From assembly GCA_051747745.1 (NCBI GenBank), contig JBNJGL010000004.1:1-64000 (forward strand): DNA of 64,000 nucleotides, written 5' to 3'. The position numbers were made by a program, and so were the translations under genes. Positions within the stretch are counted from its first letter, which is position 1; each line of letters starts with the position of its first letter. Positions 17,328-26,897 of this stretch are shown in pieces. Below the pieces are notes generated by a model. It worked only from the letters and a program-made list of their open reading frames with translations. It made no database searches and was not told where the DNA came from. This stretch comes from QPJE01 sp051747745 (GTDB taxonomy: Bacteria; Bacillota; Halanaerobiia; Halanaerobiales; Halanaerobiaceae).

Positions 17328-18935
17328 TTAGTTGTACATTTGTTCATAATATCTTTTCAGCATTCGTTCAGCAGAAAATCTTTCATATGTTGAATCGATA
17401 CTTTCAAATAGCATTTCTTTCCAGCGCTCTTTATTATTATAGTAAACATCAACAACTTCGTTAAATAAAATGCGGTGTAGTGCGTAAAGATCACTTTCAT
17501 CCTGACCTTCACCAATATATCCATCACCAAACTGCCAGCCATTAATTCCATGTTCACAACCTTCAACCCACCAGCCATCTAAAATACTCAGATTTAGAAC
17601 ACCGTTCATGGCTGCCTTCATGCCAGAAGTTCCACTTGCTTCCAGAGGTTTGCGCGGATTATTGAGCCATACATCAGAACCACGGGTTAAATAATGAGCG
17701 GTTTCCATACTATAATCTTCCAGAAAAACAACACTGTCTGGAAATTCTCTTGATTTTTTAACGATATCTGCAATTATATCTTTGCCTTTGTCATCCATAG
17801 GATGGGCTTTACCGGAAAAGACAAACTGTATTTTTCCTTCTTCAAGATATGGATCGATCACCTCAGGTTTGCTGAAGATAAGATTTGGCCTTTTATATGC
17901 AGCGGCACGGCGGGCAAAACCAATCAATAATTTTTCGGAATTAAGTTCTGCACCTGTTTTTTTAAAAATGTAATTAATTAATTCTTTTTTCATTTCCTGA
18001 TGAGCCGCAAAAAGTTTCTGCTTATCATTAATGTTCTCTCTAATTCTGTCATCAACCCATGTGCCCCGGTGAACACCATTTGTTATTGAAATGATGTCTG
18101 ATTTTCCCTTCACACCACTCCACATTGCTCTAGATGTTTGACCGTGCAGTTTGGAAACACCATTAGAAATTTTGGCAAGTCTCAAACCGGCAACTGTCAT
18201 ACTAAATGGACTGTCACCAATCTGACGCATCTGTTCTCTGCTGAGTCCATTAAAAGCACTCATTTTTTTAAGACTGTCAAGGCTGTGGGTTTCGTTACCT
18301 TCTTTAACAGGGGTGTGTGTGGTAAATACGATACTTTCTTTTATCTCTTCCCAGGCTTTTGTAAAGTTTTTACCTGATTCCATTTTTTCTTTAATAAGTT
18401 CTGTTCCCGCAAGAACAGCATGTCCCTCATTAAAATGATATACATCAATATTTAGTCCCAGCTGACGTATGGCTTTTACACCACCAATACCCAGAATTAT
18501 TTCCTGAGCGATTCTTTTTTCGTTAAACCCACCATAAAGATGATCAGTTATAGTTTGATATTTTCTGTTTTCGGGCAAATTGGCATCAAGAAGATAGAGG
18601 GTAGCATTATCAAATTTGTCCAGCTTCCATATTTTAAGTTTTACTTCCTGATCTCGAATTGTTACAGTAACTGTTTCCCCGGTATCAACAGCATGTTCAT
18701 ATACTTCTTCATTTATCGGATAATGATCAAAAGGCCTTCCATCCTGGCCTATTAATTGTTTTGAATAACCTTTACGCCAGAGTATACCGATTCCGGTAAT
18801 GGGATAGCCGTATTCTTTGGCTGCTTTCAGAATATCACCGGCTAAAATACCAAGTCCACCTGCGTAAATTCTCATTTCTCTGTCTAATCCATACTCCATG
18901 CAGAAATAAGCTGTATGTGGCTTATTGTTGTTCAT
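17328..18935 (-). CDS. glgP: Alpha-glucan phosphorylase (short GT35 type)
   Basis: This 535-residue protein is the short bacterial/archaeal alpha-glucan phosphorylase type rather than the roughly 800-residue classic GlgP. It starts TAYFCMEYGL...IYAGGLGILAGD, and carries HFNEGHAVL, FTTHTPV, the ARRAAAYKRP phosphate-site region and NPRKPLEASGTSGMKAA, where Lys440 is the expected pyridoxal-phosphate lysine. It releases glucose-1-phosphate from glycogen or maltodextrin. GGAGTGA precedes the ATG. It lies downstream of the SPS-like gene on the same strand, 100 bp away. Confidence 0.9.
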   Translation of the reverse strand: MNNNKPHTAYFCMEYGLDREMRIYAGGLGILAGDILKAAKEYGYPITGIGILWRKGYSKQLIGQDGRPFDHYPINEEVYEHAVDTGETVTVTIRDQEVKLKIWKLDKFDNATLYLLDANLPENRKYQTITDHLYGGFNEKRIAQEIILGIGGVKAIRQLGLNIDVYHFNEGHAVLAGTELIKEKMESGKNFTKAWEEIKESIVFTTHTPVKEGNETHSLDSLKKMSAFNGLSREQMRQIGDSPFSMTVAGLRLAKISNGVSKLHGQTSRAMWSGVKGKSDIISITNGVHRGTWVDDRIRENINDKQKLFAAHQEMKKELINYIFKKTGAELNSEKLLIGFARRAAAYKRPNLIFSKPEVIDPYLEEGKIQFVFSGKAHPMDDKGKDIIADIVKKSREFPDSVVFLEDYSMETAHYLTRGSDVWLNNPRKPLEASGTSGMKAAMNGVLNLSILDGWWVEGCEHGINGWQFGDGYIGEGQDESDLYALHRILFNEVVDVYYNNKERWKEMLFESIDSTYERFSAERMLKRYYEQMYN

Positions 18936-19036
18936 ATATAAAAATCACTCCTTATAGTTTTTAATATTCTTATATTGTTTTTCTTATCAGCTAATTTATA
19001 CTCATCTTTTCATTATATCATCAAATTTAAAAAAGT

Positions 19037-19903
19037 CTATATTTTAATTTCAGATTTAAATCTCTCAAGAAGTTTCTTTTCGTTATCACTATCGGGTAAA
19101 TAAAAATATAGAGGTATTTTTGCATTATCAATACTAACTCTTTTCGAAATACCTTTTTTCATTGCCTTCAAGTAAGCTGATGCAATTTTATTGAGGGTTT
19201 TTAGGTCATAAATTTTGGTATCGGCTTCTGAAGGTAATAGAGAAAACTTGCTCTCATCATCAATATCTATAATATCATTATAATACAAATGATCATATTT
19301 CTTAAAGCGCTCTTTTTCACTGCTGACTATAATCTGGTTGCAGTATTTTAAGGCAAGTCTTTCTGCAGTAATTCGACAGTGAAAATTATAGAGGTGAACA
19401 GTTTCCATGAAGTTAGTGTTTTGAGATGTAATTTCGTCCATTTCCTGTGCAGCGAGAGAGTGAGCAGTAAAAGAAAAAGGGGTATCCATTTTTTCTTTCA
19501 AAAGAACACCGGCAAGTCCACCATCTGCATAATGTGCTGTAAAAAAGTCCGGGAAACTTCCCTCTTCATCATAGAATTCCGAGATACAGTCTGCATACTC
19601 CTTAATATGAGGCCACAATTTTTCTTTTGGGAGGAATTTGCTGCCGCCAAAAGGGAGTCTTATTATTCTTAAATTTTTGCAGTCTGGATATGAATCATAC
19701 AGCTGTGAAAAATCAGGCCATTCCGGGTCATCTATTTTTCTTGTAATTATGTCCACATTGATTCCCATATCTGCCAGAGCCCTGGCAACTTCTTTTACAT
19801 AAACCAGCTGACCGTTAAAATCAGGATGTTCACCCCAGCAGCTGTTGTTTCTGTCAAAATTACCATGTGGATTCAAAAAAGCAACATGTTTAATATCTTC
19901 CAT
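19037..19903 (-). CDS. Sucrose-phosphate-synthase-like protein lacking the nucleotide-sugar domain
   Basis: The 288-residue protein starts HVAFLNPHGNFD and continues with DFNGQLVYVKEVARALAD, RLPFGGSKFLPKE, HYADGGLAGVLL and TAHSLAAQEM. This is the N-terminal (acceptor-side) Rossmann domain of GT4 sucrose-phosphate synthases, as I remember the H. orenii enzyme. After IIVSSEKERF and LLPSEADTKIYD the donor-binding domain, normally about 200 residues with the E-x7-E motif, is absent. The protein ends with an IPLYFYLPDSDNEKKLLERF tail resembling the extreme C-terminus of full-length enzymes. There is no frameshift or stop in the region. Sucrose-phosphate synthesis is unlikely; a regulatory or binding role is possible. 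Confidence 0.75.
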   Translation of the reverse strand: MEDIKHVAFLNPHGNFDRNNSCWGEHPDFNGQLVYVKEVARALADMGINVDIITRKIDDPEWPDFSQLYDSYPDCKNLRIIRLPFGGSKFLPKEKLWPHIKEYADCISEFYDEEGSFPDFFTAHYADGGLAGVLLKEKMDTPFSFTAHSLAAQEMDEITSQNTNFMETVHLYNFHCRITAERLALKYCNQIIVSSEKERFKKYDHLYYNDIIDIDDESKFSLLPSEADTKIYDLKTLNKIASAYLKAMKKGISKRVSIDNAKIPLYFYLPDSDNEKKLLERFKSEIKI

Positions 19904-20282
19904 TTATAAACTCTCCTTTCAGATTAAGTAAATACCAGGTTATGATATAATCTTTTTTCAAAAAAAATCAGGACAGTTCTATTTGCTATTACTTCTACAT
20001 AAAAGTTAAATAACCTGTTTTTTGCCAGTAATTATTAGATTGACTTTTAAAGTAGTCAGATAAAGGAGTAAGAGAATTTATAGAGAATAGTTTATTTAAT
20101 AGAATATAATATATTAATGTGTCGACAAAAAGGATGTTTACGAAAAATGAGTTTGAGACGCAAATATCCTTTTTGTGGGAGAACCATATATTAAAATAAT
20201 TTAATTATTGGATCTGTAAACAAAATTTTGATATTATTCAGCTAATTTTAGAGTTAAAATAATAATTACTGGAGTTGATATT
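19904..20282. other. Divergent intergenic region between SPS-like gene and pulA
   Basis: It contains the ribosome site of the SPS-like gene (AAGGAGAG at the left end), element copy B (20117-20185) and the pulA leader with GGAG at 20271-20274. No open frame with a ribosome site was found. No clear consensus promoter stands out on either strand. Confidence 0.6.
20117..20185 (+). repeat. Hairpin element copy B, with 8-bp flanking direct repeats
   Basis: The left arm ACAAAAAGGATGTTTACG is nearly complementary to the right arm CGCAAATATCCTTTTTGT, around a short loop containing AAAAATGAGTTTGAGA. It begins ATGTGTCG and ends GGGAGAACC. The element is flanked on both sides by ATATATTA (20109-20116 and 20186-20193), a perfect 8-bp direct repeat as left by transposition. 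It lies about 100 bp upstream of pulA. Confidence 0.7.
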
Positions 20283-22202
20283 TTGACATATAATGTTTTT
20301 GAGGTTGATTCAGATAAAATGTTTTATTCCGGTGATGACCTGGGTCTAACATTTGATAAAAAAAACATAAATTATAAAATCTGGTCTCCACCTGCAGAGA
20401 AAGTATATATTGATATTTACTCTGATGACAGGGCAGAAGATAAAATAGGTGAATTTGAATTACACCAGTCCATAAAGGGTACCTGGCAGGTGAATCTTCC
20501 TGCTGATATATACGGAAATTATTATAAACTTAGATTAAAAAAGGGGATAGTAGAAGAGAGCTTTGTTGATCCATGGGTAAAAGCAGTGGGTACCAACAGT
20601 CGGTGTGGTCTGATAGTAGATCCTTCAATTATATTTCCACCCACCTGGACACATGATAAAAAAATTGAATTGAATAATCCTGTTGATGCCGTTATATATG
20701 AACTGCATGTAAAAGATTTTTCTATTTCCAAAGAAAGTGGTATAAGACACAGGGGTAAATATAATGCTTTTACAGAAAGGCATACTACAAACACAGATGG
20801 TATGTTAAGTGGACTTTCTCATCTTAAAGAGCTGGGAATTACCCATGTCCACCTACTGCCTGTCTTCGATTTTGCTACTGCAGATGATACTGATGTAAAT
20901 AGTTATAACTGGGGCTATGATCCACTTTTTTATATGGTTCCAGAAGGATCTTATGCTTCTAATCCTGCCAATGAAAGCCGAATTTATGAGTTTAAAAAAA
21001 TGGTTAAAGTTCTTCATTCACATGGTATTGGTGTAATTATGGATGTGGTTTATAATCATACTTATCAGATAGAGAGTTCTTCTTTTCAGATGCTTTTTCC
21101 TGATTATTTTTATCGTTTTGATAAATATGGAAAATTTGCAAATGCATCTGGAGTAGGTAATGAAATAGCAAGTGAGAGGCCTATGATGAGGAAATATATA
21201 ATAGATTCTCTTTTGTACTGGAGCAGAGAATATCATATTGATGGATTTAGATTTGATCTGATGAGTGCAATTGATAAAGAAACTATTTTTCAGGCAGCTA
21301 AAAAGCTAAAAAGAGAAAATGAGTCTGTCATAATTTATGGTGAACCATGGACGGCACTGCCTCCTCAGCTGGAAAAGCATCAAATTATAAAAAAAGGTGG
21401 ACAGAAGGGCTCGGGTACTGCAGTTTTCAATGATAATTTTCGCAATGCAATTAAAGGAGATAATGATGGACAAAAAAAGGGTTTTATTCAGGGAAAAATA
21501 GCACTGGAAAGAGAAATTAACGAAGGAATAATTGGCTCTGTTGGGCTTGCAGAAAGACGGCTGCAAGGTTTTGCACAGAAGGCTTCGGAAACTATAAATT
21601 ATGTTGAATCACATGATAATTTAACTCTCTGGGATAAATTGACTGTCTCCTGTCCGGGAGCAGATGAAGAAACAAGAAAAAAGATGCACAGACTAGCAAT
21701 GGCAGTGCTTTTTACTTCTCAGGGTGTTCCATTTATACAGGCAGGTACGGAATTTTTGAGAACTAAATTTGGTGATAAAAATAGCTATAATTCTGGTATA
21801 TTTGTTAATCAGTTGAAATGGGAAAGGAAAACAACATATAATGAACACTTTAATTATGTTAAAGGACTAATAAATCTCCGCAGCCATCATCCAGCTTTTA
21901 GAATGGAAAAAAGGGAAGAAATTAGAGAGAAGATTAAATTTTTAAATTCTCCAGCAAATACAGTAGGTTTTTGTATTGGTAAACATGCTAATGGTGATGG
22001 ATGGGAAAAGATAATTGTTCTTTATAATCCCAATCGAGAATGGATTCAGTTTGATCTTCCTGAAAAGAGAACATGGGCGATTGTAGTAGATGATGAGGAA
22101 GCCGGTGCAGAACCGATAAGAATTTTTTGTTCAGATGAGGTGCAGGTGCCACCGGTAAGTGCAATGGTCATATATTCAACCACCCTTTTGACAGGATGTT
22201 AA
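20283..22202 (+). CDS. pulA: Type I pullulanase / glycogen-debranching enzyme (GH13_14)
   Basis: The 639-residue cytosolic GH13 enzyme has an N-terminal CBM48-like domain (IWSPPAEKVYIDI). The pullulanase signature YNWGYDP is present, and the catalytic regions are DVVYNHT, GFRFDLMSAID (nucleophile Asp), IIYGEPW (acid Glu) and NYVESHDNLTLWD. It hydrolyses alpha-1,6 branches, complementing GlgP. The TTG start at 20283 is chosen because GGAG lies 8 nt upstream and the N-terminal domain needs this length. No signal peptide, consistent with glycogen turnover inside the cell. Confidence 0.92.
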   Translation: MTYNVFEVDSDKMFYSGDDLGLTFDKKNINYKIWSPPAEKVYIDIYSDDRAEDKIGEFELHQSIKGTWQVNLPADIYGNYYKLRLKKGIVEESFVDPWVKAVGTNSRCGLIVDPSIIFPPTWTHDKKIELNNPVDAVIYELHVKDFSISKESGIRHRGKYNAFTERHTTNTDGMLSGLSHLKELGITHVHLLPVFDFATADDTDVNSYNWGYDPLFYMVPEGSYASNPANESRIYEFKKMVKVLHSHGIGVIMDVVYNHTYQIESSSFQMLFPDYFYRFDKYGKFANASGVGNEIASERPMMRKYIIDSLLYWSREYHIDGFRFDLMSAIDKETIFQAAKKLKRENESVIIYGEPWTALPPQLEKHQIIKKGGQKGSGTAVFNDNFRNAIKGDNDGQKKGFIQGKIALEREINEGIIGSVGLAERRLQGFAQKASETINYVESHDNLTLWDKLTVSCPGADEETRKKMHRLAMAVLFTSQGVPFIQAGTEFLRTKFGDKNSYNSGIFVNQLKWERKTTYNEHFNYVKGLINLRSHHPAFRMEKREEIREKIKFLNSPANTVGFCIGKHANGDGWEKIIVLYNPNREWIQFDLPEKRTWAIVVDDEEAGAEPIRIFCSDEVQVPPVSAMVIYSTTLLTGC

Positions 22203-22213
22203 CTATAAATAAG

Positions 22214-22258
22214 AGGCAGTACAGGCAAAATTATAAACACAGATCTGTACTGCCTTTT
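22214..22258. terminator. Bidirectional terminator between pulA and glgD
   Basis: AGGCAGTACAG (22214-22224) pairs with CTGTACTGCCT, followed by TTTT on the plus strand. It sits between convergent genes. Confidence 0.8.
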
Positions 22259-22335
22259 AGATTTAAATATTATTTTGAATCTGTAAAATGAATATTTAAT
22301 ATAGAAAGATATATCATTATACTTTAATTTCTTAA

Positions 22336-23490
22336 TTAAACTATAGAGTTTTTTTCTATTATAACCGGATAATTAATATCTCCTTTAAGTTCTTTGTTTG
22401 CGGTAATTGTTACACCTTTATCTGTAATTACATTCTCCAGTTTAACTCCAGGGCCAATCTCTGATTTCTGCATAATTATTGAATTTTTGACAGAAGCCCC
22501 TGGATGAATTTTAACTCCTCTAAATAATATGCTGTTTCGCACTTCACCTTCGATTATACAGCCGTTTGCTGCCAGTATATTTCTGGCCATTGAACTTTCC
22601 TTATATTCACTTGGAGCTTCATCTTTAGGTTTTGTAAAAATAGGGCCATTTTTTAGAAAAATTTCCTGCCAGACATCAGGCTTTAAAAGTTCAAGATTAC
22701 TTTTATAATAGCCATTAATGGAATTAATAACTGCTGCATAAGAGTGAAAGGGATATCCATATACTTTTAAGTTTTTAATGTTTCCTATAATGGCATTTTT
22801 GACAAAATCCCATTCCCCTTTGGAAATACAGTCATCCATTATTTCAAGCAGAAGATCTTTTTTTATTATATATCTCTGCAGTGATATTTTTTTATAATAA
22901 TTCTTATCAGGATTGACCTTCATATTTATTATTCTATCATTGTCATCTGTATTTATTACTGTATAAGAAGTATCACGGCGGAAGATATCCATTTCTTTAT
23001 AAATTATGGTTATATCATTTTCATTTTCTATATGATATTGAAATGCATCCCGATAATCTATATTACATACAATATTTGGGCTGGTTATTATTACATATTC
23101 CTGTGTACTTCTCTTTATATAGTCAATATTGCTTGAAAAATTCTGCAGATCACCTTTATAGGTTCTGTTGTTTTGATAAATATGAGCAGGGGGAAGGATA
23201 AAGAGGCCATTTCTTTTTCTATCAAGGTCCCATGCTTTGCCAAAACCAATGTGATCCATAAGTGATCTATATTTGCTTTCAAGCAGAATACCAACATTTG
23301 TTATTCCAGAATTAACCATATTAGAAAGAGGAAAATCAATTAGTCTGTAGCGGGATCCATATGGTACTGAAGCAAGCGATCTGTGATTAGTCAACTTTTC
23401 CAGAAAAGTTTCGTCAAGAGCATTGTTGATTATTCCCATTACATTACTCATATAAGGACCACTTTTGCTGTAGGCTGGTGTCATCATCAT
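22336..23490 (-). CDS. glgD: Glucose-1-phosphate adenylyltransferase subunit GlgD
   Basis: The 384-residue protein has the nucleotidyltransferase fold with SRYRLIDFPLSNMVNSGI and AWDLDRKRNGLFILPP. It lacks the GGKGSRLG signature and several catalytic residues kept by GlgC, as is typical of the GlgD subunit in Firmicutes. The C-terminal left-handed beta-helix repeats (IEGEVRNSILFRGVKI and so on) are intact. The ATG at 23490 overlaps the glgC stop (ATGA); an internal ATG at 23451 is an alternative start with a weaker ribosome site. It forms the GlgC-GlgD heteromer that makes ADP-glucose; GlgD probably modulates activity. Confidence 0.92.
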   Translation of the reverse strand: MMMTPAYSKSGPYMSNVMGIINNALDETFLEKLTNHRSLASVPYGSRYRLIDFPLSNMVNSGITNVGILLESKYRSLMDHIGFGKAWDLDRKRNGLFILPPAHIYQNNRTYKGDLQNFSSNIDYIKRSTQEYVIITSPNIVCNIDYRDAFQYHIENENDITIIYKEMDIFRRDTSYTVINTDDNDRIINMKVNPDKNYYKKISLQRYIIKKDLLLEIMDDCISKGEWDFVKNAIIGNIKNLKVYGYPFHSYAAVINSINGYYKSNLELLKPDVWQEIFLKNGPIFTKPKDEAPSEYKESSMARNILAANGCIIEGEVRNSILFRGVKIHPGASVKNSIIMQKSEIGPGVKLENVITDKGVTITANKELKGDINYPVIIEKNSIV

Positions 23491-24668
23491 TGTCCCACCA
23501 CCATTCCTGATTTTATACTGGAATTTTTCTTTACTGTTTCCTCATCACCGATTACAGTTATTTTCAATTCTTCTGACTGACCATCTATACCTATTTTGGA
23601 ATTTTCTTCGATTGTAACATTTCTGCCGATTATAGAGTTCTTAACATGACTACCTTTTCCAATTCGAGTGTTGGGAAGAATAACAGAGTTCTCTACAATT
23701 ACATCTCTTTCAATACGGACTCCAAAAAATAGAACTGAATTTTTTATTTTCCCTAAAATTTGTGTTCCCTTGTTGATCAATGAGTGATCTACCTCTGCAG
23801 TTTCTGCTATATACTGTGGAGGTTTGTTTGGATTAACGGAATAAATAATCCAATTTCTATCGTGCAGATCAAGCTCAGGAGAATCACCGAGAAGATCCAT
23901 GTGAGCCCCCCAGTAACTTTCAATAGTTCCTACATCTTTCCAGTAATCTGTAAATTTATATGCATAAATCTGGAGATCATTATCTATCATAGCAGGGATA
24001 ATATTTTTGCCGAAATCTCCATCAGATTCCTCATTTTCCGCATCTTCTAAAAGGTATTTTTTTAGTGTCTGCCACTTAAAAATATAAATTCCCATTGATG
24101 CTAAATTGCTTTTTGGATTTTCTGGTTTTTCCTGGAATTCAAATATTTGTTGAGAGTCGTCTGTATTCATTATCCCAAAACGATTTGCATCCTTCCAGGG
24201 AACTTCCAGAACACCAATAGTAGCTTCTGCATTTTTCTCTTTGTGATAATCCAGCATGAGAGAATAATCCATTTTATATATATGATCACCGGATAATATT
24301 AGAACATATTCGGGGTCATGTATATCTATAAATTCTATATTTTGATAAATTGCATCTGCTGTTCCTTTGTACCAGGATCCACCATCTTCTTTTACATATG
24401 GAGGAAGAACAGTAACACCACCTTTATTTCTATCCAGATCCCAGGAACTTCCACTACCGATATAGGAATTAAGTACCAGAGGTTTATACTGTGTTAAGAC
24501 ACCGACGGTATCAATGCCGGAGTTTGAACAGTTGCTTAGCGGAAAATCAATTAATCTGTATTCTCCACCAAAAGGCACAGCTGGTTTAGCTATATTTTTG
24601 GTCAGCACTCCTAATCTACTTCCCTTTCCTCCTGCAAGTATCATTGCCAGAAGTTCTAGATTTGCCAT
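23487..24668 (-). CDS. glgC: Glucose-1-phosphate adenylyltransferase (ADP-glucose pyrophosphorylase)
   Basis: The 393-residue catalytic subunit begins with AMILAGGKGSRLGVLTK (pyrophosphorylase signature) and YRLIDFPLSNCSNSGI. It carries LSGDHIYKMDY, FQEKPENPKSNLASMGIY and the C-terminal beta-helix. It converts glucose-1-phosphate and ATP to ADP-glucose, the donor for GlgA. CAGGAGGT precedes ATG 24668. It sits between glgB (25 bp upstream) and glgD (4-bp overlap) in one minus-strand operon. Confidence 0.95.
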   Translation of the reverse strand: MANLELLAMILAGGKGSRLGVLTKNIAKPAVPFGGEYRLIDFPLSNCSNSGIDTVGVLTQYKPLVLNSYIGSGSSWDLDRNKGGVTVLPPYVKEDGGSWYKGTADAIYQNIEFIDIHDPEYVLILSGDHIYKMDYSLMLDYHKEKNAEATIGVLEVPWKDANRFGIMNTDDSQQIFEFQEKPENPKSNLASMGIYIFKWQTLKKYLLEDAENEESDGDFGKNIIPAMIDNDLQIYAYKFTDYWKDVGTIESYWGAHMDLLGDSPELDLHDRNWIIYSVNPNKPPQYIAETAEVDHSLINKGTQILGKIKNSVLFFGVRIERDVIVENSVILPNTRIGKGSHVKNSIIGRNVTIEENSKIGIDGQSEELKITVIGDEETVKKNSSIKSGMVVGQ

Positions 24669-24693
24669 GGTTTTACCTCCTGTTTTTTAGATT

Positions 24694-26598
24694 TTAATTC
24701 TCTTTATTTTTCTTATGCTTTAAATATAAGCCTGCTAGTGGGGGTAGATTAATTGCCAGAGAATAATCAAATCCATGGAATTTATTTTTTTCAGCTTTAA
24801 TCCTGGCAGAAGTTTCATAATCTGAGCCACCAAAAGCTTTTTGATCACTGTTTAATATTAGTTCATATTCACCCGGGCCTGGAACTCCAATACGGTAATT
24901 ATCTCTGGGTACAGGTGTAAAATTACATATTATAATTATTTGCTGTTTTGCCTGGTCTGATTTTCTTATATAGCTTATAACACTCTGTTTATAATCATCT
25001 GCTTCAATCCACCGAAATCCTTCTTGCTGGTGATCCAATTCCCACAGGGACTTTTCTCTTTTATAAATATTATTTAATTCCTGTACAAAGTTTTTAATTT
25101 CCCTGTGTTTTTCATAGTCGAGAAGAAGCCAGTCCAGTTCATTTTTATAATTCCACTCAATAAATTGACCAAATTCTCCACCCATAAACAAAAGATTTTT
25201 TCCGGGGTGTGAGTACATATAGGTATATAGAAGCCTTAAATTGGCGAATTTCTGCCAGTAATCACCTGGCATTTTATCAAGCAGAGATTTTTTTCCGTGT
25301 ACAACCTCATCATGGGAAAGAGGGAGAATATAATTTTCGCTGTTTGTATACATGATAGAGAAAGTTAAATTATTGTGGCTCCATTTGCGGTATAGAGGAG
25401 GTTTTTCCATATAATCTAAGGTATCGTTCATCCACCCCATATTCCACTTATAATTAAAGCCCAGACCGCCATCGTGAACAGGTGCTGTCACCAGAGGCCA
25501 GGCGCTCGATTCTTCAGCTACCATTAAGATACCAGGATAGCGATTAAACATTTCCCTGTTTAATTCTTTAATAAATTCGACTGCATCTAAATTTTCAAAA
25601 CCACCATATTTATTTGCAGCCCACTGTCCATCTTCTTTTTCATAATTAAGATACAGCATATTGCTTACCGCATCAACGCGCAGGCCATCAATATGGTAAG
25701 TATTAAACCAAAAATCAGCACTAGAAATTAAAAAACTCCAGACTTCATTCTGAGCAAAATCAAAATTTAATGTATCCCACTGAATATTTTCTGCTCTTCT
25801 GGGATCACTGCTTTCAAAAAGATGAGTACCATCGAAGAGCCGCAGGCCGTGATCGTCTTTACAGAAATGGCTGGGTACCCAGTCCATAATGACTGCAAGA
25901 TTGTTTTTATGGCATTTGTTTACAAAATACATAAAGTCTTCCGGTTTCCCATAGCGGGATGTTAGGGCAAAGTAACCGGTAGTTTGGTATCCCCATGAAC
26001 CTGGAAACGGGTATTCTGTTAAAGGCATTAATTCAATATGAGTAAAGCCCATATCTGCTGCATAGGGAATAAGTTCATCAGCTATCTCACGATAATTCAT
26101 TAATTCACCACTGTTTTTTTTCCATGAGCCCAGATGAACTTCATAAATAGAAATCGGCTGTTTTAAAGGAGTTTTTTCTTTTCTCTGCTGAAGCCATTTT
26201 TTGTCTTTCCAGTTAAAATCGTTTAATTCATATATCTGTGAAGCTGTACCGGGGCTTTTTTCCTGCCGCAGAGCATAGGGATCTGCTTTAATTCTTTCTA
26301 ATCCTCTATACCCTCTAATCCAGTATTTATAAAGCATACCGGTTTCAGCATTTTCCACAAATGCTGTCCATATACCAGAATCTTTTAATTTTTTGAGGGG
26401 ATTTTTGCTTTTATCCCAGCTGTTAAAATCACCAATTACACTGACTTTTTCCGCAGCTGGAGCCCAGACAGAAAAACGAACTCCAGATTTTCCATTTTCT
26501 CTGACAGAATGAGCTCCTAAAAATTTATATGATTCATAATGCCTTCCCTGATGAAAAAGATAGCGGTCATAATCACCTGGATATTTTTCTGAATTCAT
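24694..26598 (-). CDS. glgB: 1,4-alpha-glucan branching enzyme
   Basis: The 634-residue GH13_9 enzyme has an N-terminal CBM48 domain (FSVWAPAAEKVSVIGDFNSWD), the barrel with MDWVPSHF, DGLRVDAVSNMLYLNY (nucleophile Asp), MVAEESSAWP (acid Glu), LPLSHDEVVHGKKSL and FMGGEFGQ, and a C-terminal beta domain. It introduces alpha-1,6 branches into nascent glycogen. First gene of the glgB-glgC-glgD operon; ribosome site AGGAGGAGG. Divergent from glgA across a 300-bp regulatory region. Confidence 0.95.
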   Translation of the reverse strand: MNSEKYPGDYDRYLFHQGRHYESYKFLGAHSVRENGKSGVRFSVWAPAAEKVSVIGDFNSWDKSKNPLKKLKDSGIWTAFVENAETGMLYKYWIRGYRGLERIKADPYALRQEKSPGTASQIYELNDFNWKDKKWLQQRKEKTPLKQPISIYEVHLGSWKKNSGELMNYREIADELIPYAADMGFTHIELMPLTEYPFPGSWGYQTTGYFALTSRYGKPEDFMYFVNKCHKNNLAVIMDWVPSHFCKDDHGLRLFDGTHLFESSDPRRAENIQWDTLNFDFAQNEVWSFLISSADFWFNTYHIDGLRVDAVSNMLYLNYEKEDGQWAANKYGGFENLDAVEFIKELNREMFNRYPGILMVAEESSAWPLVTAPVHDGGLGFNYKWNMGWMNDTLDYMEKPPLYRKWSHNNLTFSIMYTNSENYILPLSHDEVVHGKKSLLDKMPGDYWQKFANLRLLYTYMYSHPGKNLLFMGGEFGQFIEWNYKNELDWLLLDYEKHREIKNFVQELNNIYKREKSLWELDHQQEGFRWIEADDYKQSVISYIRKSDQAKQQIIIICNFTPVPRDNYRIGVPGPGEYELILNSDQKAFGGSDYETSARIKAEKNKFHGFDYSLAINLPPLAGLYLKHKKNKEN

Positions 26599-26734
26599 AT
26601 ACCTCCTCCTTTCTAAAAAAGTCTTTTCTGATGTTATTTATTTTGGTCTTATTATTATACTATTTCGCTATTTTATGAATTTTACCTTTATTTTATTAAA
26701 CAGATACAGCACAGTATTATTTGTAAGAAGTACA

Positions 26735-26838
26735 TAAATTTGATAAATTGAGGTGTTATTATTTAGTTGACATTATTTATAAGGTTTAATACACTAATAG
26801 TGTAAGGAAATAGTTAATGAAATAAATTTGATAAATTG
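26735..26838. repeat. 16-bp direct repeats bracketing the glgA promoter
   Basis: TAAATTTGATAAATTG occurs at 26735-26750 and again exactly at 26823-26838, 88 bp apart. The glgA promoter candidate lies between the copies. They could be operator half-sites or the remains of a small duplication. The rest of the 26599-26897 region holds only the two ribosome sites. Confidence 0.5.
26767..26795 (+). promoter_or_regulatory. Candidate sigma-A promoter of glgA
   Basis: TTGACA (26767-26772) and TACACT (26790-26795) are separated by 17 bp. The -35 box is perfect and the -10 box matches at 4 of 6. The predicted start leaves a leader of about 95 nt. Confidence 0.55.
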
Positions 26839-26897
26839 TGTCTGACAGATTAATACAGATTAATAAAGCTGTTTTTATTTACACAGGAGGTGTAAAA

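Noticed and set aside
17258..17464. Short plus-strand frame with GAGGTG upstream of a TTG
   Set aside because: It runs through the glgP terminator and into the antisense of glgP; the product has no recognisable features.
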